A DNA stretch of 64,000 nt, taken from Nostoc linckia NIES-25. Lineage in GTDB: Bacteria > Cyanobacteriota > Cyanobacteriia > Cyanobacteriales > Nostocaceae. Within the stretch, counting starts at the first letter, position 1, and the number at the start of each line of letters is the position of its first letter. The DNA is taken from NCBI RefSeq assembly GCF_002368035.1, contig NZ_AP018223.1, forward strand, positions 782,258 through 846,257, written 5' to 3'. This document shows, one piece after another, positions 17,343 through 26,978 of this stretch. A model generated the notes under the pieces. It did no database searches. It saw only the letters and a list, made by a program, of their open reading frames with translations, and was not told the DNA's origin. Position numbers and translations under genes: made by a program.

Positions 17343-18347
17343 CTACTTCAAAACTAATGGTGGATATTTTTCGGTTTCGCCCATTAAGTATTTCGCTAAT
17401 AATCGAGCCTGTAATTCAAATGCTTCTTGATAAGTGCATTTGCGTCCGAAAACAGGATGTTTAAATTGGGATTGTTTTTTTTTTGCATATTGCTGCAAAA
17501 ATCTTTTTCGTCCTTCTGAGGTTAGAGAAACTGCTTCACTCAAAGGTTCTGTGATAAAATCTGCTTTTGCTAACAACTGCCTATTTAATACAGACAATAC
17601 TATTGCGTCTACAATTAAGGGACGAAACTCTTCCATTAAGTCTAATGCTAGTGATGGTCTACCGTAGCGATCGCAATGTAAATATCCTAAATAAGGATCG
17701 AATCCGGCAATATTAATTGCGCCTTGAATATCATGCCGTAATAATGAATAGCCAAAGCTGAGTAAAGAATTAACCGGATCGGTTGGAGGGCGCCGGACAC
17801 GCTTATTAAAACTAAATTCTGTAGTCTTAATTAATTGGTCGAAACAACCAAAATAAGCAGCACTTCCGGCACCTTCTAAACCGCGTAATGAATTAATATT
17901 TTGAGTAGTTTCGATGGGTGCGATCGCTTGTTCTAAACGTGTTACATTCACAGATAAATCTATATCTGGATTTTCACGTTGACGACGGTTCAGGAGATTA
18001 CGGTAGTTTTTTAACTTTCCGCGTACAAAACCTTGTACTATATGAATTGCTTGGGCTGATTCCCCTGCTGCTTGCCATTGGGCTTTACGCACAAAGATAT
18101 TTTTGGTCACTTCTGGTTCTATCCTTCCTAAATAACGGCCATTTTCGGTAAGAAAAGTAACGGGTATATGTCGTTCTAATAGTTCAGAGATAGCAGATGG
18201 TGAAACAGTTGCGCGTCCTAAAACTACAACACCATCAACTTTAATTAATGGAACATCTAAAATTGTCTTTTTCTCAAATTTGACGTGGAGTCGTTCGTCA
18301 ACTTTTCCAATGAAAGCATCTTCTTGAGTGACGTATACTGTACCCAT
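17343..18347 (-). CDS. cas1: CRISPR-associated integrase Cas1 (type I-D)
   Basis: 334 residues from ATG 18347. That start has GAGG eight bases upstream and gives the usual beginning MGTVYVTQEDAFIGK; an in-frame ATG 17 codons upstream has no such support. The N-terminal beta domain is followed by the helical catalytic domain. The metal ligands are visible as Glu in LRGLEGAGSAAYF, His in YLGYLHCDRYGRPS and Asp/Glu in LALDLMEEFRP. With Cas2 and Cas4 it selects and inserts new spacers. 155 bp holding another palindromic repeat separates it from cas4 upstream. Confidence 0.95.
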   Translation of the reverse strand: MGTVYVTQEDAFIGKVDERLHVKFEKKTILDVPLIKVDGVVVLGRATVSPSAISELLERHIPVTFLTENGRYLGRIEPEVTKNIFVRKAQWQAAGESAQAIHIVQGFVRGKLKNYRNLLNRRQRENPDIDLSVNVTRLEQAIAPIETTQNINSLRGLEGAGSAAYFGCFDQLIKTTEFSFNKRVRRPPTDPVNSLLSFGYSLLRHDIQGAINIAGFDPYLGYLHCDRYGRPSLALDLMEEFRPLIVDAIVLSVLNRQLLAKADFITEPLSEAVSLTSEGRKRFLQQYAKKKQSQFKHPVFGRKCTYQEAFELQARLLAKYLMGETEKYPPLVLK

Positions 18348-18390
18348 AATTTCATCCTCAATTAATTGTTGGTAAAAAAACTGGTATTTT

Positions 18391-18448
18391 AGACGCAATG
18401 ATTTTTCAGACGCGATGATTTTTCAGACGCGATTCATCGCGTCTCTAC
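18391..18448. repeat. Tandem AGACGCGAT repeat ending in a palindrome
   Basis: Two copies of an AGACGC-ATGATTTTTC unit lead into CAGACGCGATTCATCGCGTCTC and TAC. It belongs to the GTAGAGACGCG family and lies between cas4 and cas1. Confidence 0.75.
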
Positions 18449-18502
18449 AAGAGTATTTTTATGGTTAACTGAACGGTTTTACTCCTAAATTTTTAATTCT
18501 GA

Positions 18503-19096
18503 TTAATTCCCTTCTTGATAGCGTTGTAGTTTTTCTGTAGTTTGAGGTAAACAGTGTGAAAATAAACTACATCCATCACAGCGTTTTGATTTGATAGCTT
18601 TGGGCATTGCGCCTGTAAATAAGAGTGTTTGCACTGTTTTAATAGTGGCGATCGCATTTTGACGCAATTGTTCAGAAATATCGACTAATTGCCGTTGGTG
18701 GGTTTGTGCATAGTAGATATAGCCAGTATTGATAACTTTACCTGTCATTTCTTCTAAACACAAAGCTTGAGCGCAAACTTGCAATTCATCGTTATCCCAT
18801 TCGCCCTTACGTCCTCGTTTGTATTCGATTGGATAAAATTCACCGTTTTCAGATTCAATTAAATCAGATTTTCCTATTAGTTTGTATTTGTCTGATTTCA
18901 ACCAAATTGCTCTGATTTGCCAAGTATATTCGCGGTTAACGTCTCCAGTTGTATGCACGCGATCGTGTAAACTTGTGCCTTCAATTGTATATTGATTATC
19001 AATAAATTCTCCAGCACAAAACATTCGCCAACAGCGATGCGGACAGTAGCTATATTGATTTAACGCAGCAATAGGAACGTAATCACTTTCATTCAT
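18503..19096 (-). CDS. cas4: CRISPR-associated exonuclease Cas4
   Basis: 197 residues, normal Cas4 length. Iron-sulphur cysteines are in YCPHRCWRMFC at the N-terminus and CDGCSLFSHC at the C-terminus. The RecB-like nuclease core has GKSDLIES and IEYKRGRKGEWDNDELQ (the D...E-x-K motif and the QxxxY-like AQALCLEE helix). Cas4 trims prespacers and checks the PAM before Cas1-Cas2 integration. It is 40 bp downstream of cas6 on the same strand. Confidence 0.93.
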   Translation of the reverse strand: MNESDYVPIAALNQYSYCPHRCWRMFCAGEFIDNQYTIEGTSLHDRVHTTGDVNREYTWQIRAIWLKSDKYKLIGKSDLIESENGEFYPIEYKRGRKGEWDNDELQVCAQALCLEEMTGKVINTGYIYYAQTHQRQLVDISEQLRQNAIATIKTVQTLLFTGAMPKAIKSKRCDGCSLFSHCLPQTTEKLQRYQEGN

Positions 19097-19136
19097 ATCT
19101 TTGATTAACTATTTAAAAATCCAAAATTTAAAATGG

Positions 19137-19952
19137 TTATACTCGGCGTACCATTCCCATTCCCATCGTTGTTTTACGCCCCAAACCTGCGTATAATGCA
19201 AAGTCAGCTAAGGTATTAATTTGCTTAATTACCAGGGCTTCAACATCTCCCAAAATTCGATAGCTAATGCTGCCAACGCAACCTATAAACTTACTTTCAT
19301 AGTTGCTTATAACTTCGGTATTGATATTAAAAGCACTGGGATAAATTGATTCAATAGTAAGGCTAGAAAATTCAATTCCGCTGTATTTGTTCCAACGATT
19401 CAAAAGACTGTTGAACACAGATTCTTTGATAGGGAGGACATTATCATACCCACCTTGACGGAAGGATACAGGTGTAGCGAAGGTGAAATTGAGAGTGCGA
19501 TCGCTTTGGGATGCTTGCTCGTACAATTGTGTATAACTGCAAGCATTAGCCCAAGGTTGCGTTGATTGCGGAGTACCTTGAATACTGATAATATGTAAGT
19601 TTGCAGAACCCAAATGCCAAGGGCGATCGGGGTTAAGATTTAGCCACAGTCCAGTTAGTTTACTAAACAAAGTGTCATCAAGTAAGGAAATACGCCACCA
19701 GCAAGGAGTACCAGCCGGAATGGGTTTTTGATGACTAAATTGCAACGTGTGATGTTGTTTATGTTGTCGTTGTATTTGCAATGGTGAAAGAGTGAAAGCT
19801 TTATCTGCGTTAGAAGAGTGCAGATAGTCTGCCAAGCTGGAATCAACAGAATTGATGAGAGTGAGAAATAGTGCGTGGTAATGTCTCCCAGTGAGGAATT
19901 CTGGGTAAATCGGAGATTGGGGAATCAGGTTGAGGACGAGGCTGTGAGGCAT
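19137..19952 (-). CDS. cas6: CRISPR crRNA-processing endoribonuclease Cas6
   Basis: 271 residues with the two-ferredoxin RAMP pattern, starting PHSLVLNLIPQSPI with an early His pair (GRHYHALFL) and ending in the glycine-rich loop GLGRKTTMGMGMVRRV that marks Cas6. It should cleave the repeat at the base of the AATCCCT/AGGGATT stem to leave an ATTGAAAC handle. Cas6 proteins are very divergent, so the catalytic His cannot be fixed by eye. Only 30 bp separates it from the helicase gene. Confidence 0.9.
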   Translation of the reverse strand: MPHSLVLNLIPQSPIYPEFLTGRHYHALFLTLINSVDSSLADYLHSSNADKAFTLSPLQIQRQHKQHHTLQFSHQKPIPAGTPCWWRISLLDDTLFSKLTGLWLNLNPDRPWHLGSANLHIISIQGTPQSTQPWANACSYTQLYEQASQSDRTLNFTFATPVSFRQGGYDNVLPIKESVFNSLLNRWNKYSGIEFSSLTIESIYPSAFNINTEVISNYESKFIGCVGSISYRILGDVEALVIKQINTLADFALYAGLGRKTTMGMGMVRRV

Positions 19953-19982
19953 AGTTTCTTTTCTTGGTCGAGTAGAGTTTAG

Positions 19983-22262
19983 TTACCCTGCAATAAAAAC
20001 TTCATCATCTGGGAGACGTAGCTGTTTAAACTTCATTGCCATTGTTAAGATTCCTGACAAACCTGCTAAAAACTCATATTTTCTTTCATCATCATCGCAA
20101 ACAATAGTTATCGGGTAGGAAACAATTCCTTGTTTATGTAATTGAAAAAGAGCAGCAGCATTAGTTCGCGGACAAATAATGACTCCTGGTAATAGATATT
20201 TTGACAAAGCCTGTAGTTCTGGTGTTGGTCGTACTGCTTCTCCAATACTGCGGATAACTGTACAATTTTTAAAAGCTGTTAACTTATTTAGCTCTGTATT
20301 AACAAATTCTTGTCGGCTACCAAGATAACGCATTCTAAAGCTTAATTGATAGGTTTGAGCGGCACGACTTATGATTTGGATAAAATCAACATTTTGGGCA
20401 AACTCGTAATATCGTAATAGATGAAAAGGTTCTAGCTGAGTTTCTTCAGATTCATCTGTGACTAAATTATACGGGTCACGAATAGGAAGGCTTTCAAACA
20501 GACTATAGCGAAAAGTAAATAATGGAGCATAGCTTGTACTAAAAACCTCAGCAAATTCTTTTAGTTCAGCCAGTACATCATCATGTTTTTTAAATACATC
20601 TTCGTATGCTTCTAATGTTGTGCGTCCGGCTTGTAAATCATCCCACTCTTCAGGAGATTTTACCTTGATATAGGTTTTGACGAAAGCCTGACCACCTTTG
20701 ATATATTTCCAATCTTTTTTTAATTTTTCTAGAGACTCTTTAGCTATGTTTTCAGCACCTCGCAAAACTTTCATTCTGTAGCGATATTCTTCCCAAGGGC
20801 GTTTACCTTCTAAAATTGATTTTAAAGTCTCAAACAGTTTCGGAATTAATTCCGCACCTGCTAGATTTTCAAAAACTTCTTCCAGTTCTAACAAAGGACG
20901 TGCGATTTCTAGAGATGCTTCTGAACGCCAGTAAGCTGTCAAAAAAGGCTTATCCAAACAAGGAAGTGTATCAAGTACCTCTTTTAATACTGTACGTCCC
21001 CCAGTAGTGTCAAGAGAACTTAAGCCTTCTTTCCAAGCATCAGCAGGTAAGTAAGCAATGGCTTTTGAATCAATGTTAGTTTCAGATTTACCTAAAACAC
21101 GCCCTACTCTACCAATTCTCTGCCAAAATGCGGCGCGATCGCGTGCTGAAAAAATCAACCAGTCTAAATTTTGTCTTGTTGGTTGAGGATGTCTTTCAAA
21201 GTTAAATCCTACATCAACAGTGCTAGTAGCTAAAATGATTTGACGTTGCATAGCCCTTTGTCTATCTGATTTAGGTGCAGGGCCAGTTATACGTCCAATA
21301 TCATCACCAAGTCCTTGTTTTCGGAGTAAATCTGATAAGCGATTAATATTATCTAAAGAATCAAGAATTACTGCACCATTTTCATGCGGCTTTTCTCGAA
21401 AACGATGAACAACTTCTGCGGCTAATTCTGCTAACCACTCTTCCTTGCTTTCTGGTTTTGGTCTTAATTCTAGATTAACTGCTGTTTGTGATGGTAAAAG
21501 ATTTGTATTACCTGACTCTCCATCAATTATCGCTATTCTTACACCAGCCTGTTTTAAATTTTCTAATGCTAATTTACAAGCTGGTTCTGGTGTTGCTGTT
21601 AGCAATACTATCTTTCGTCCGTTTTCAAAAAAGCGAAAAACATGAGAATAAGCAAGATAAAATAACATTCCTACTAGCTGTTTAGCATCGTAGAGGTGAA
21701 ATTCATCAAAAATGACTGTAGAAAATTTGGTGTAAAAACCAGTAGCAATATTACCTCTATCCAGCTTGTTGTATGCAAAAAAAGTTGCATAGTAGAAAAT
21801 ATCAGGATTTGTTACCAATAGAATTGGTGTATTCGCCCCAACATCATCAAAAACTGTAGCAGGATTTCGCAAAACATTATACAGCTTTTTTCCTGAACGT
21901 CTGCCCACTTTCTCGTCAGGCCAGCTTTTAATATCTTTAGCCGATGCTGATTTCACAACATGAGGTAAATTAGCATCACGAACAAACTGTTTTGCAGCTT
22001 CAGTTTGTTGTTCAATTAAAGCATTAGTGGGAGCAATGTAAACAGCACTTTGATTTTGGTGATGTTTTAATACTGTTAATCCTGCTTTAGTTTTACCTGT
22101 GCCAGTTGGTGCTAAATCAAGGATAATATCTGCATTTTTAGATTGTTCAAAAACATCTAATTGATGTTGAAGTGCATTCCTGATGAAAGATATTTTCTCT
22201 GGCGATGCACAAGCTGAAATACTGCGTGGTTCTAACCTGATAACTAATTTTTGATTACTCAT
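19983..22262 (-). CDS. cas3: Type I-D CRISPR helicase Cas3' (no HD domain)
   Basis: 759 residues forming an SF2 helicase: Walker A PTGTGKT (52-58), DEFH box (186-189), TATPEP motif III near residue 225, and a C-terminal half containing LDNINRLSDLLRKQG, VDVGFNFE and a QRIGRVGR motif VI. There is no HD nuclease, as expected for I-D, where HD is carried by Cas10d. It unwinds DNA for interference. It overlaps csc1 by 8 bp, so translational coupling is likely. It sits between csc1 and cas6 rather than ahead of cas10d, where I recall it in the Synechocystis pSYSA locus. Confidence 0.93.
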   Translation of the reverse strand: MSNQKLVIRLEPRSISACASPEKISFIRNALQHQLDVFEQSKNADIILDLAPTGTGKTKAGLTVLKHHQNQSAVYIAPTNALIEQQTEAAKQFVRDANLPHVVKSASAKDIKSWPDEKVGRRSGKKLYNVLRNPATVFDDVGANTPILLVTNPDIFYYATFFAYNKLDRGNIATGFYTKFSTVIFDEFHLYDAKQLVGMLFYLAYSHVFRFFENGRKIVLLTATPEPACKLALENLKQAGVRIAIIDGESGNTNLLPSQTAVNLELRPKPESKEEWLAELAAEVVHRFREKPHENGAVILDSLDNINRLSDLLRKQGLGDDIGRITGPAPKSDRQRAMQRQIILATSTVDVGFNFERHPQPTRQNLDWLIFSARDRAAFWQRIGRVGRVLGKSETNIDSKAIAYLPADAWKEGLSSLDTTGGRTVLKEVLDTLPCLDKPFLTAYWRSEASLEIARPLLELEEVFENLAGAELIPKLFETLKSILEGKRPWEEYRYRMKVLRGAENIAKESLEKLKKDWKYIKGGQAFVKTYIKVKSPEEWDDLQAGRTTLEAYEDVFKKHDDVLAELKEFAEVFSTSYAPLFTFRYSLFESLPIRDPYNLVTDESEETQLEPFHLLRYYEFAQNVDFIQIISRAAQTYQLSFRMRYLGSRQEFVNTELNKLTAFKNCTVIRSIGEAVRPTPELQALSKYLLPGVIICPRTNAAALFQLHKQGIVSYPITIVCDDDERKYEFLAGLSGILTMAMKFKQLRLPDDEVFIAG

Positions 22263-23013
22263 TGCTACTTTCTCTACCGCAAAAACTTAACCCTGCTGGT
22301 ATAATTATTTCCCCAATCTGCCAAGCAGCACCTCGAAAACGCAAATTTTTAATGATGGGTGCAGGAGGAATAGAAATTAAATCGAAAGCTAAAGTTTCTA
22401 TTTGCTGTGGTAAATCAGCAGCATTTAGATAATGTTGACTTTGATATTCACTTTCTGGTAGTAAAGTGACAGGAAATTCATTTACTACATTTACCTTGAC
22501 TTTACTCATGAACTTACCAATGCGAATATAAGCAGGTAATTGATGATTTCCAAATACCAGAGTTTGGAATTTATTACCGCGTTCAATCATTCGCAACCTT
22601 CCAGTTTGGGGAAAATTACTTGGTCTAAATGAACTTGGTTTTTTTCCTTGGCGTTGTAGTGGTAAATCTTCTCGCGCTGTAGCAACTCGGTTATTTGTCA
22701 TTGCATACCAATAAGCATCAGAAAGAGCATTAAAACGTTCAAATCTGAATGTAACTCTGCCTATAGGTGAAGCTGGTAAGATATAAAAATCCTGTGCTAT
22801 TGGTTGTAAATCTTCTTTGTAGGTTGGTCGTCCTGTAGCCTGACCTTGGAGGCGATAGGGGGAATTTACTCGACCTAAAGCATAGGTAAGAGCATAATTC
22901 CCAATTACCCCTTCAGTGTAATAGGTATCAGACAACTCCCTAGAGGCAAAAAAGACTGGTTCAAGACAGTATAATTCAACAAGTTTTGCCTGCTGAAAAG
23001 GAATTGTTGACAT
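22255..23013 (-). CDS. csc1: Type I-D Cascade subunit Csc1 (Cas5d)
   Basis: 252 residues with the Csc1 opening AKLVELYCLEPVFFASRELS and GVIGNYALTYALGRVNSPY. Csc1 is the Cas5-like RAMP protein that caps the crRNA 5' handle in the I-D effector. It follows csc2 after 3 bp and overlaps the cas3' start by 8 bp. Confidence 0.92.
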   Translation of the reverse strand: MSTIPFQQAKLVELYCLEPVFFASRELSDTYYTEGVIGNYALTYALGRVNSPYRLQGQATGRPTYKEDLQPIAQDFYILPASPIGRVTFRFERFNALSDAYWYAMTNNRVATAREDLPLQRQGKKPSSFRPSNFPQTGRLRMIERGNKFQTLVFGNHQLPAYIRIGKFMSKVKVNVVNEFPVTLLPESEYQSQHYLNAADLPQQIETLAFDLISIPPAPIIKNLRFRGAAWQIGEIIIPAGLSFCGRESSNE

Positions 23014-23016
23014 AAT

Positions 23017-24078
23017 CTAACTCTCTACTTCAACTGGAGTATTTTTTCCTTTACCTTTACCTTTGTTTTTCTCCGTATTTTTCTCAGGTGCAACCTGACG
23101 GAAAGGTTCATAAGATTGACTCAACCGTTTAAGAAAAGTATCTCGTTGATCTTCTGACCATTGGGTCTCTACATCAGTAATTAAATTTGTTAATTCTTCA
23201 TCAGATAGTTGCACAGAAACTCCTCTTCTGTTTTCCCAATGTGCAATTACTTGTTTAATAGTTATAATGACTCGATTAATGTTTAAAGGATGTTCTACTG
23301 GTTCATCAGCCAACGCATCATAGCTTGCTTGTACAAGTTCTAAAGAACTAGGCAATTCTGTAATACTGCCAAAAATACCTAATATTTGATTTTCCATTCT
23401 TCCTACACGGCTGGAAACAGCACCATAACGACTGGTAAAAAGAATATTTCCAATGACATAACGCAGTTCATCCGCAGTTACATCTTTCAGAGTTACTACA
23501 TCTAAAAAATGAACTCCTGGTTTGATATATTCGCCATCTGGTACAAGAGATTGTGATGCCTTTGTATCTTCTTCTCTTTTTAAACGCATCGTACCATTTT
23601 CATATATTGCGTTTATTGTCCGAGTGCCTAAAATATCGTTAGCAGGTAAAACACTAAAAGCATCTTCAGTCCAAATGCGGCTTTTCTGTGCGCCTCCACC
23701 ACCAGCAGCAAAACCGTAGAGGAAACAATCTATACACATCTCACAAGGCTTATTTGTGTTCAATGAACAGATAACCTCTCCCTGTTCCTTAACTGTTTTG
23801 GTGTATAGAAGATTATGCGATCGTAAAAATTCGCGTCCGTATCTACGTTCTGGTGCTATTTGTTTGCGCTTCGTCATCACTAACCGAGAAATAATAGTTT
23901 CATCTGTTAATCCTGCTTGTACAAACTCGCTAGACATTGGTTCACCAGAACCTTCCGTGCGAAAGATTGTTTCAGAATGAGTTGTTCTCAAAACTACTAA
24001 AGAAATAAACCGACCTTTAGGGAAGTTTTCGTAACCAGGAGCAAGAACTTTGTTAAGTTTTTCAAGTGACATAATCAT
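23017..24078 (-). CDS. csc2: Type I-D Cascade backbone subunit Csc2 (Cas7d)
   Basis: 353 residues. The start KVLAPGYENFPKGRFISLVVLRTTHSETIFRTEG and the Cys cluster CEMCIDCFLYGFAAGGGG (zinc site plus glycine loop) are Csc2 hallmarks. Several copies would form the crRNA-binding backbone. The C-terminus is an unusual Lys/Glu-rich tail (EKNTEKNKGKGKGKN). The second Met (MIMSLEK) is an equally good start. Confidence 0.93.
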   Translation of the reverse strand: MIMSLEKLNKVLAPGYENFPKGRFISLVVLRTTHSETIFRTEGSGEPMSSEFVQAGLTDETIISRLVMTKRKQIAPERRYGREFLRSHNLLYTKTVKEQGEVICSLNTNKPCEMCIDCFLYGFAAGGGGAQKSRIWTEDAFSVLPANDILGTRTINAIYENGTMRLKREEDTKASQSLVPDGEYIKPGVHFLDVVTLKDVTADELRYVIGNILFTSRYGAVSSRVGRMENQILGIFGSITELPSSLELVQASYDALADEPVEHPLNINRVIITIKQVIAHWENRRGVSVQLSDEELTNLITDVETQWSEDQRDTFLKRLSQSYEPFRQVAPEKNTEKNKGKGKGKNTPVEVES

Positions 24079-24114
24079 CTCCTAATAAAATACTTTTGTG
24101 TCTGATTTGATTTA

Positions 24115-26796
24115 TTAATCTTCCGAATCATCTTCAGATTTATTTTTTGGTAGCTGCTGATATGCTTCTTGCCAAAAAAATAAATATGCAGCTTCAATAT
24201 TTCTTTGATCAGATATAAGTTTTTCAGGACGACCTTGGTAAACTTCTTGATAAAGCTTTTTCAAAATTTCGTAATACTCCTTAATTTGTTCATATTTTGT
24301 TGCACCTACTCGATATTCACGGATACGGTCTAGGCGATTATGATATTTTTGAGCTAAAGCAGCAAACATAAACTCTAAATCCATGTAAGGTTTATGTGAA
24401 CGAACTGCTGAAGTAAAAGCAGTAAATGGTTCTGCTAAAGATGTACGTTTGAAAGAACTTCCCTTAAGATTTGCTTCGGCTGCAACTTGAGCAGCTTCTT
24501 TGAGATACTTAGTTAATAGCGAATTGTCATCAGGCATAAAGCTCTCCATTAATGTATTTAAAGGTTCACAAATACGACTCCAAATAAGGCTTAAATTTTG
24601 TTCATCTTGTTCTCGTAGAATCCAACGCAGCAAGACATAATAAAGTTCAATTGGTCTGACACAAGCACGAGCCAAATCATATAAACAATCATCAGCTTTT
24701 TGAATACTCGCCACAGATGTTGCTAGTTTGCCGATACAGCGAAGTCTCTCAAGAATTTTTTCTGCATCTTCACGTTGTTGATATTGTCCACTTTCTAGTA
24801 AAGGTTGCAGCGTAGCAGGAATTCCTTCTACTCGTCCATAAACATCATCAAATAACTCAACTTCTAAGTTGCTACTAAGAGTCAAAGGGAAACCAATATC
24901 TAAAGACAAAGATATTTCTAAACCTAGCCTCACTGATTTTAATAAAGCTAAAGAAGCATTAACATCTCCCCAAACTAAGGGAATAATCACTGTTGTATGT
25001 ACAAATTCTGGACGCTTGGGTAATGCTGCACCAACTACTTTGTTAGCTTTAAATTTAAGTTGATTATCTCGATACAGTTTAAGTTCATCAACAGTGACAG
25101 TCCCACCATCACCATTTGTTGCTGCAAGTTGTTGCAGAAGTTCGCGCCAAATTCTTAATAATTCTGGTGCAGAACCTTTAGGTAATGCTAAATGTAGATA
25201 AAGCGGATCTTGTTTTTTAACAGCCGGAAAATTTGCTCCAACTGCCATCAATTGATAAGCTAAAGCCGCAATTGAATCTGCTTGTCTTTTAGGTTCTGCA
25301 CTGATACCACCCGGTAAGCGGTTAGAAAAAGCTTGTACTTTTGTACCAGGAGGCATATTATCTGAAATGAGTTCATCTATATTAGTAGAAGTAGAACCTA
25401 AAGAACATCTTTGTCTAGGATTTGCTTCTACATAAGCATCTAAATCATTGACTCCATTTAACCCAATAGCAAAAGGTAAATTTACCATTCTGCTAACGGC
25501 TGCAATCATTTCTTCAGACACTTCTGTTTCTTCAGATATTTGTGTACTTTCCTTTCTTAGTTGGAAAGATTCTTGTAGAGCTTCTTTTATACCCTCAATT
25601 CCGTTAACAGCAGCCTTAGCAGCAAATAAAGGTCGCCCATATTGACCATTAAATGGCTCAATTGCACTGCGTTGCTGTTCAGAAATTCCAGTGTGACGAG
25701 CAATTTTATCCCACACTTCTTTAGGGCTTAATCCAGACTCACGGTAGCTGAGATAAGCTGCTTTTAAACCCTCAGATATAGCAAATTCTTCTGCACTACT
25801 TACAGGTATTAAACCAAGTTCAGCAGCTTTTTTTAGTGCATCTGCGCCAGCTGCATCACCCCACTTACTCACATCTTTAGCAATTTTGTCTGATTTATAA
25901 CCAGCTTTTTTCCTTTCTAAAAGAGCCTCAACATTTACCAATACTTCCTCAATATTTTGTTGTATAGCTTGATGAGTAATTTTAATACCATCCTTGGTAG
26001 CTCTGACAAGTCTTTCGATATTATTGCCAAAAACTTGGTCAATTTTACTTTGCCAAATAGCAGCTATTTCTTTTGTCAAATCTACATGTGGTAAAGTTTC
26101 GCCTTCAAAAAGTTCGCCATCAGGGAAAATTGCTAAAGAATTTAATCCGTACTTTTGTAAAACTTCTTCGCAAGCACCCAATAATAGGGCTGTAATATAA
26201 CCTTTATCTTCAGAGAGGCGTACTCTAAAAAGCTTACAGTTGCGCCCAAAAGCAACGGTTAGTTCTGTTTCTAGCTTGCGAAAACGTTGTGCATCTGGAA
26301 TTCCTAAATCAAACAAATCAGCAGCTGTAAGCATCGCCGCCCAACGTTCAATATTTGGGTCTTCTGGTAAAAATCTTGCTCCATCGCTGACGTTATGACC
26401 AGAATGGCGTTCAATGAGCTTTCTGACTAATTCAAAGTCATCTTCTGTCACTACAAAAGGTAATACGCAAGCTTTTTCCAGCTGTTCTTTTAAAAAATCC
26501 TTGTTCCTAGCTAAGGTTTTTACTTTTCGTTCTTGAGGATCTAATTTATTCAAGTCATGAACAGCCGTCGCAGCCAGTAACAAAGGTCTTTTATCTTCTG
26601 CTACTCCTGCTATCCGGCTGACTGTCAAAATGAACTGACACGCAGAATCGAGGTGTTCTGCAAGGGTTGTTCCCTTCCTCACACCATACTGATGATGATG
26701 TGCATGATTTTCATATAGCTGGGGGCGAATTTCAGTGAAATAACGCTCCTCCAAGGTTTTTGGAGGGCAATTTAAAAGCCTATTGCGCTTGATCAT
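24115..26796 (-). CDS. cas10d: Type I-D large subunit Cas10d (Csc3) with N-terminal HD nuclease
   Basis: 893 residues. The N-terminal HD domain is visible: HHHQYG (33-38), His48 in AEHLD, AVHDLNK with HD at 80-81, and ERHSGHN farther on. The rest is the I-D Cas10-like large subunit; I see no GGDD cyclase motif, as is usual for this subtype. The HD domain is the nuclease that degrades target DNA together with the Cas3' helicase. It is the first gene of the eight-gene minus-strand operon, with 36 bp to csc2, and is divergent from the WYL regulator across 182 bp. Confidence 0.93.
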   Translation of the reverse strand: MIKRNRLLNCPPKTLEERYFTEIRPQLYENHAHHHQYGVRKGTTLAEHLDSACQFILTVSRIAGVAEDKRPLLLAATAVHDLNKLDPQERKVKTLARNKDFLKEQLEKACVLPFVVTEDDFELVRKLIERHSGHNVSDGARFLPEDPNIERWAAMLTAADLFDLGIPDAQRFRKLETELTVAFGRNCKLFRVRLSEDKGYITALLLGACEEVLQKYGLNSLAIFPDGELFEGETLPHVDLTKEIAAIWQSKIDQVFGNNIERLVRATKDGIKITHQAIQQNIEEVLVNVEALLERKKAGYKSDKIAKDVSKWGDAAGADALKKAAELGLIPVSSAEEFAISEGLKAAYLSYRESGLSPKEVWDKIARHTGISEQQRSAIEPFNGQYGRPLFAAKAAVNGIEGIKEALQESFQLRKESTQISEETEVSEEMIAAVSRMVNLPFAIGLNGVNDLDAYVEANPRQRCSLGSTSTNIDELISDNMPPGTKVQAFSNRLPGGISAEPKRQADSIAALAYQLMAVGANFPAVKKQDPLYLHLALPKGSAPELLRIWRELLQQLAATNGDGGTVTVDELKLYRDNQLKFKANKVVGAALPKRPEFVHTTVIIPLVWGDVNASLALLKSVRLGLEISLSLDIGFPLTLSSNLEVELFDDVYGRVEGIPATLQPLLESGQYQQREDAEKILERLRCIGKLATSVASIQKADDCLYDLARACVRPIELYYVLLRWILREQDEQNLSLIWSRICEPLNTLMESFMPDDNSLLTKYLKEAAQVAAEANLKGSSFKRTSLAEPFTAFTSAVRSHKPYMDLEFMFAALAQKYHNRLDRIREYRVGATKYEQIKEYYEILKKLYQEVYQGRPEKLISDQRNIEAAYLFFWQEAYQQLPKNKSEDDSED

Positions 26797-26978
26797 ATAC
26801 AGTTATTTCGATCCAAAATCGAGTCTAGGTTGCAAAGTCAACTTTTGAGATGAGTGCTTATACTGAGATAACCTTGCAGATTAAGGTTATGTCACTGCAC
26901 TTTTTGGCAACAAGACTATTTATAATTACATTTATGAATATGGCACACTTAATTTAAAAGTGCAAGTGTATTTTACGA
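26797..26978. promoter_or_regulatory. Divergent promoter region between cas10d and the WYL regulator, with inverted repeats
   Basis: Contains a perfect inverted repeat ATAACCTT-N7-AAGGTTAT at 26868-26890. An outward pair, CACTGCACTTTT at 26894-26905 and AAAAGTGCAAGTG at 26957-26969, brackets a TATAAT at 26921-26926 (plus-strand promoter, 53 bp before the regulator ATG). These are the natural candidate operators for the regulator next door. Confidence 0.5.

Noticed and set aside
18348..18398. 17-codon N-terminal extension of cas1 from an upstream ATG
   Set aside because: The Shine-Dalgarno GAGG and the usual Cas1 N-terminus both favour ATG 18347.
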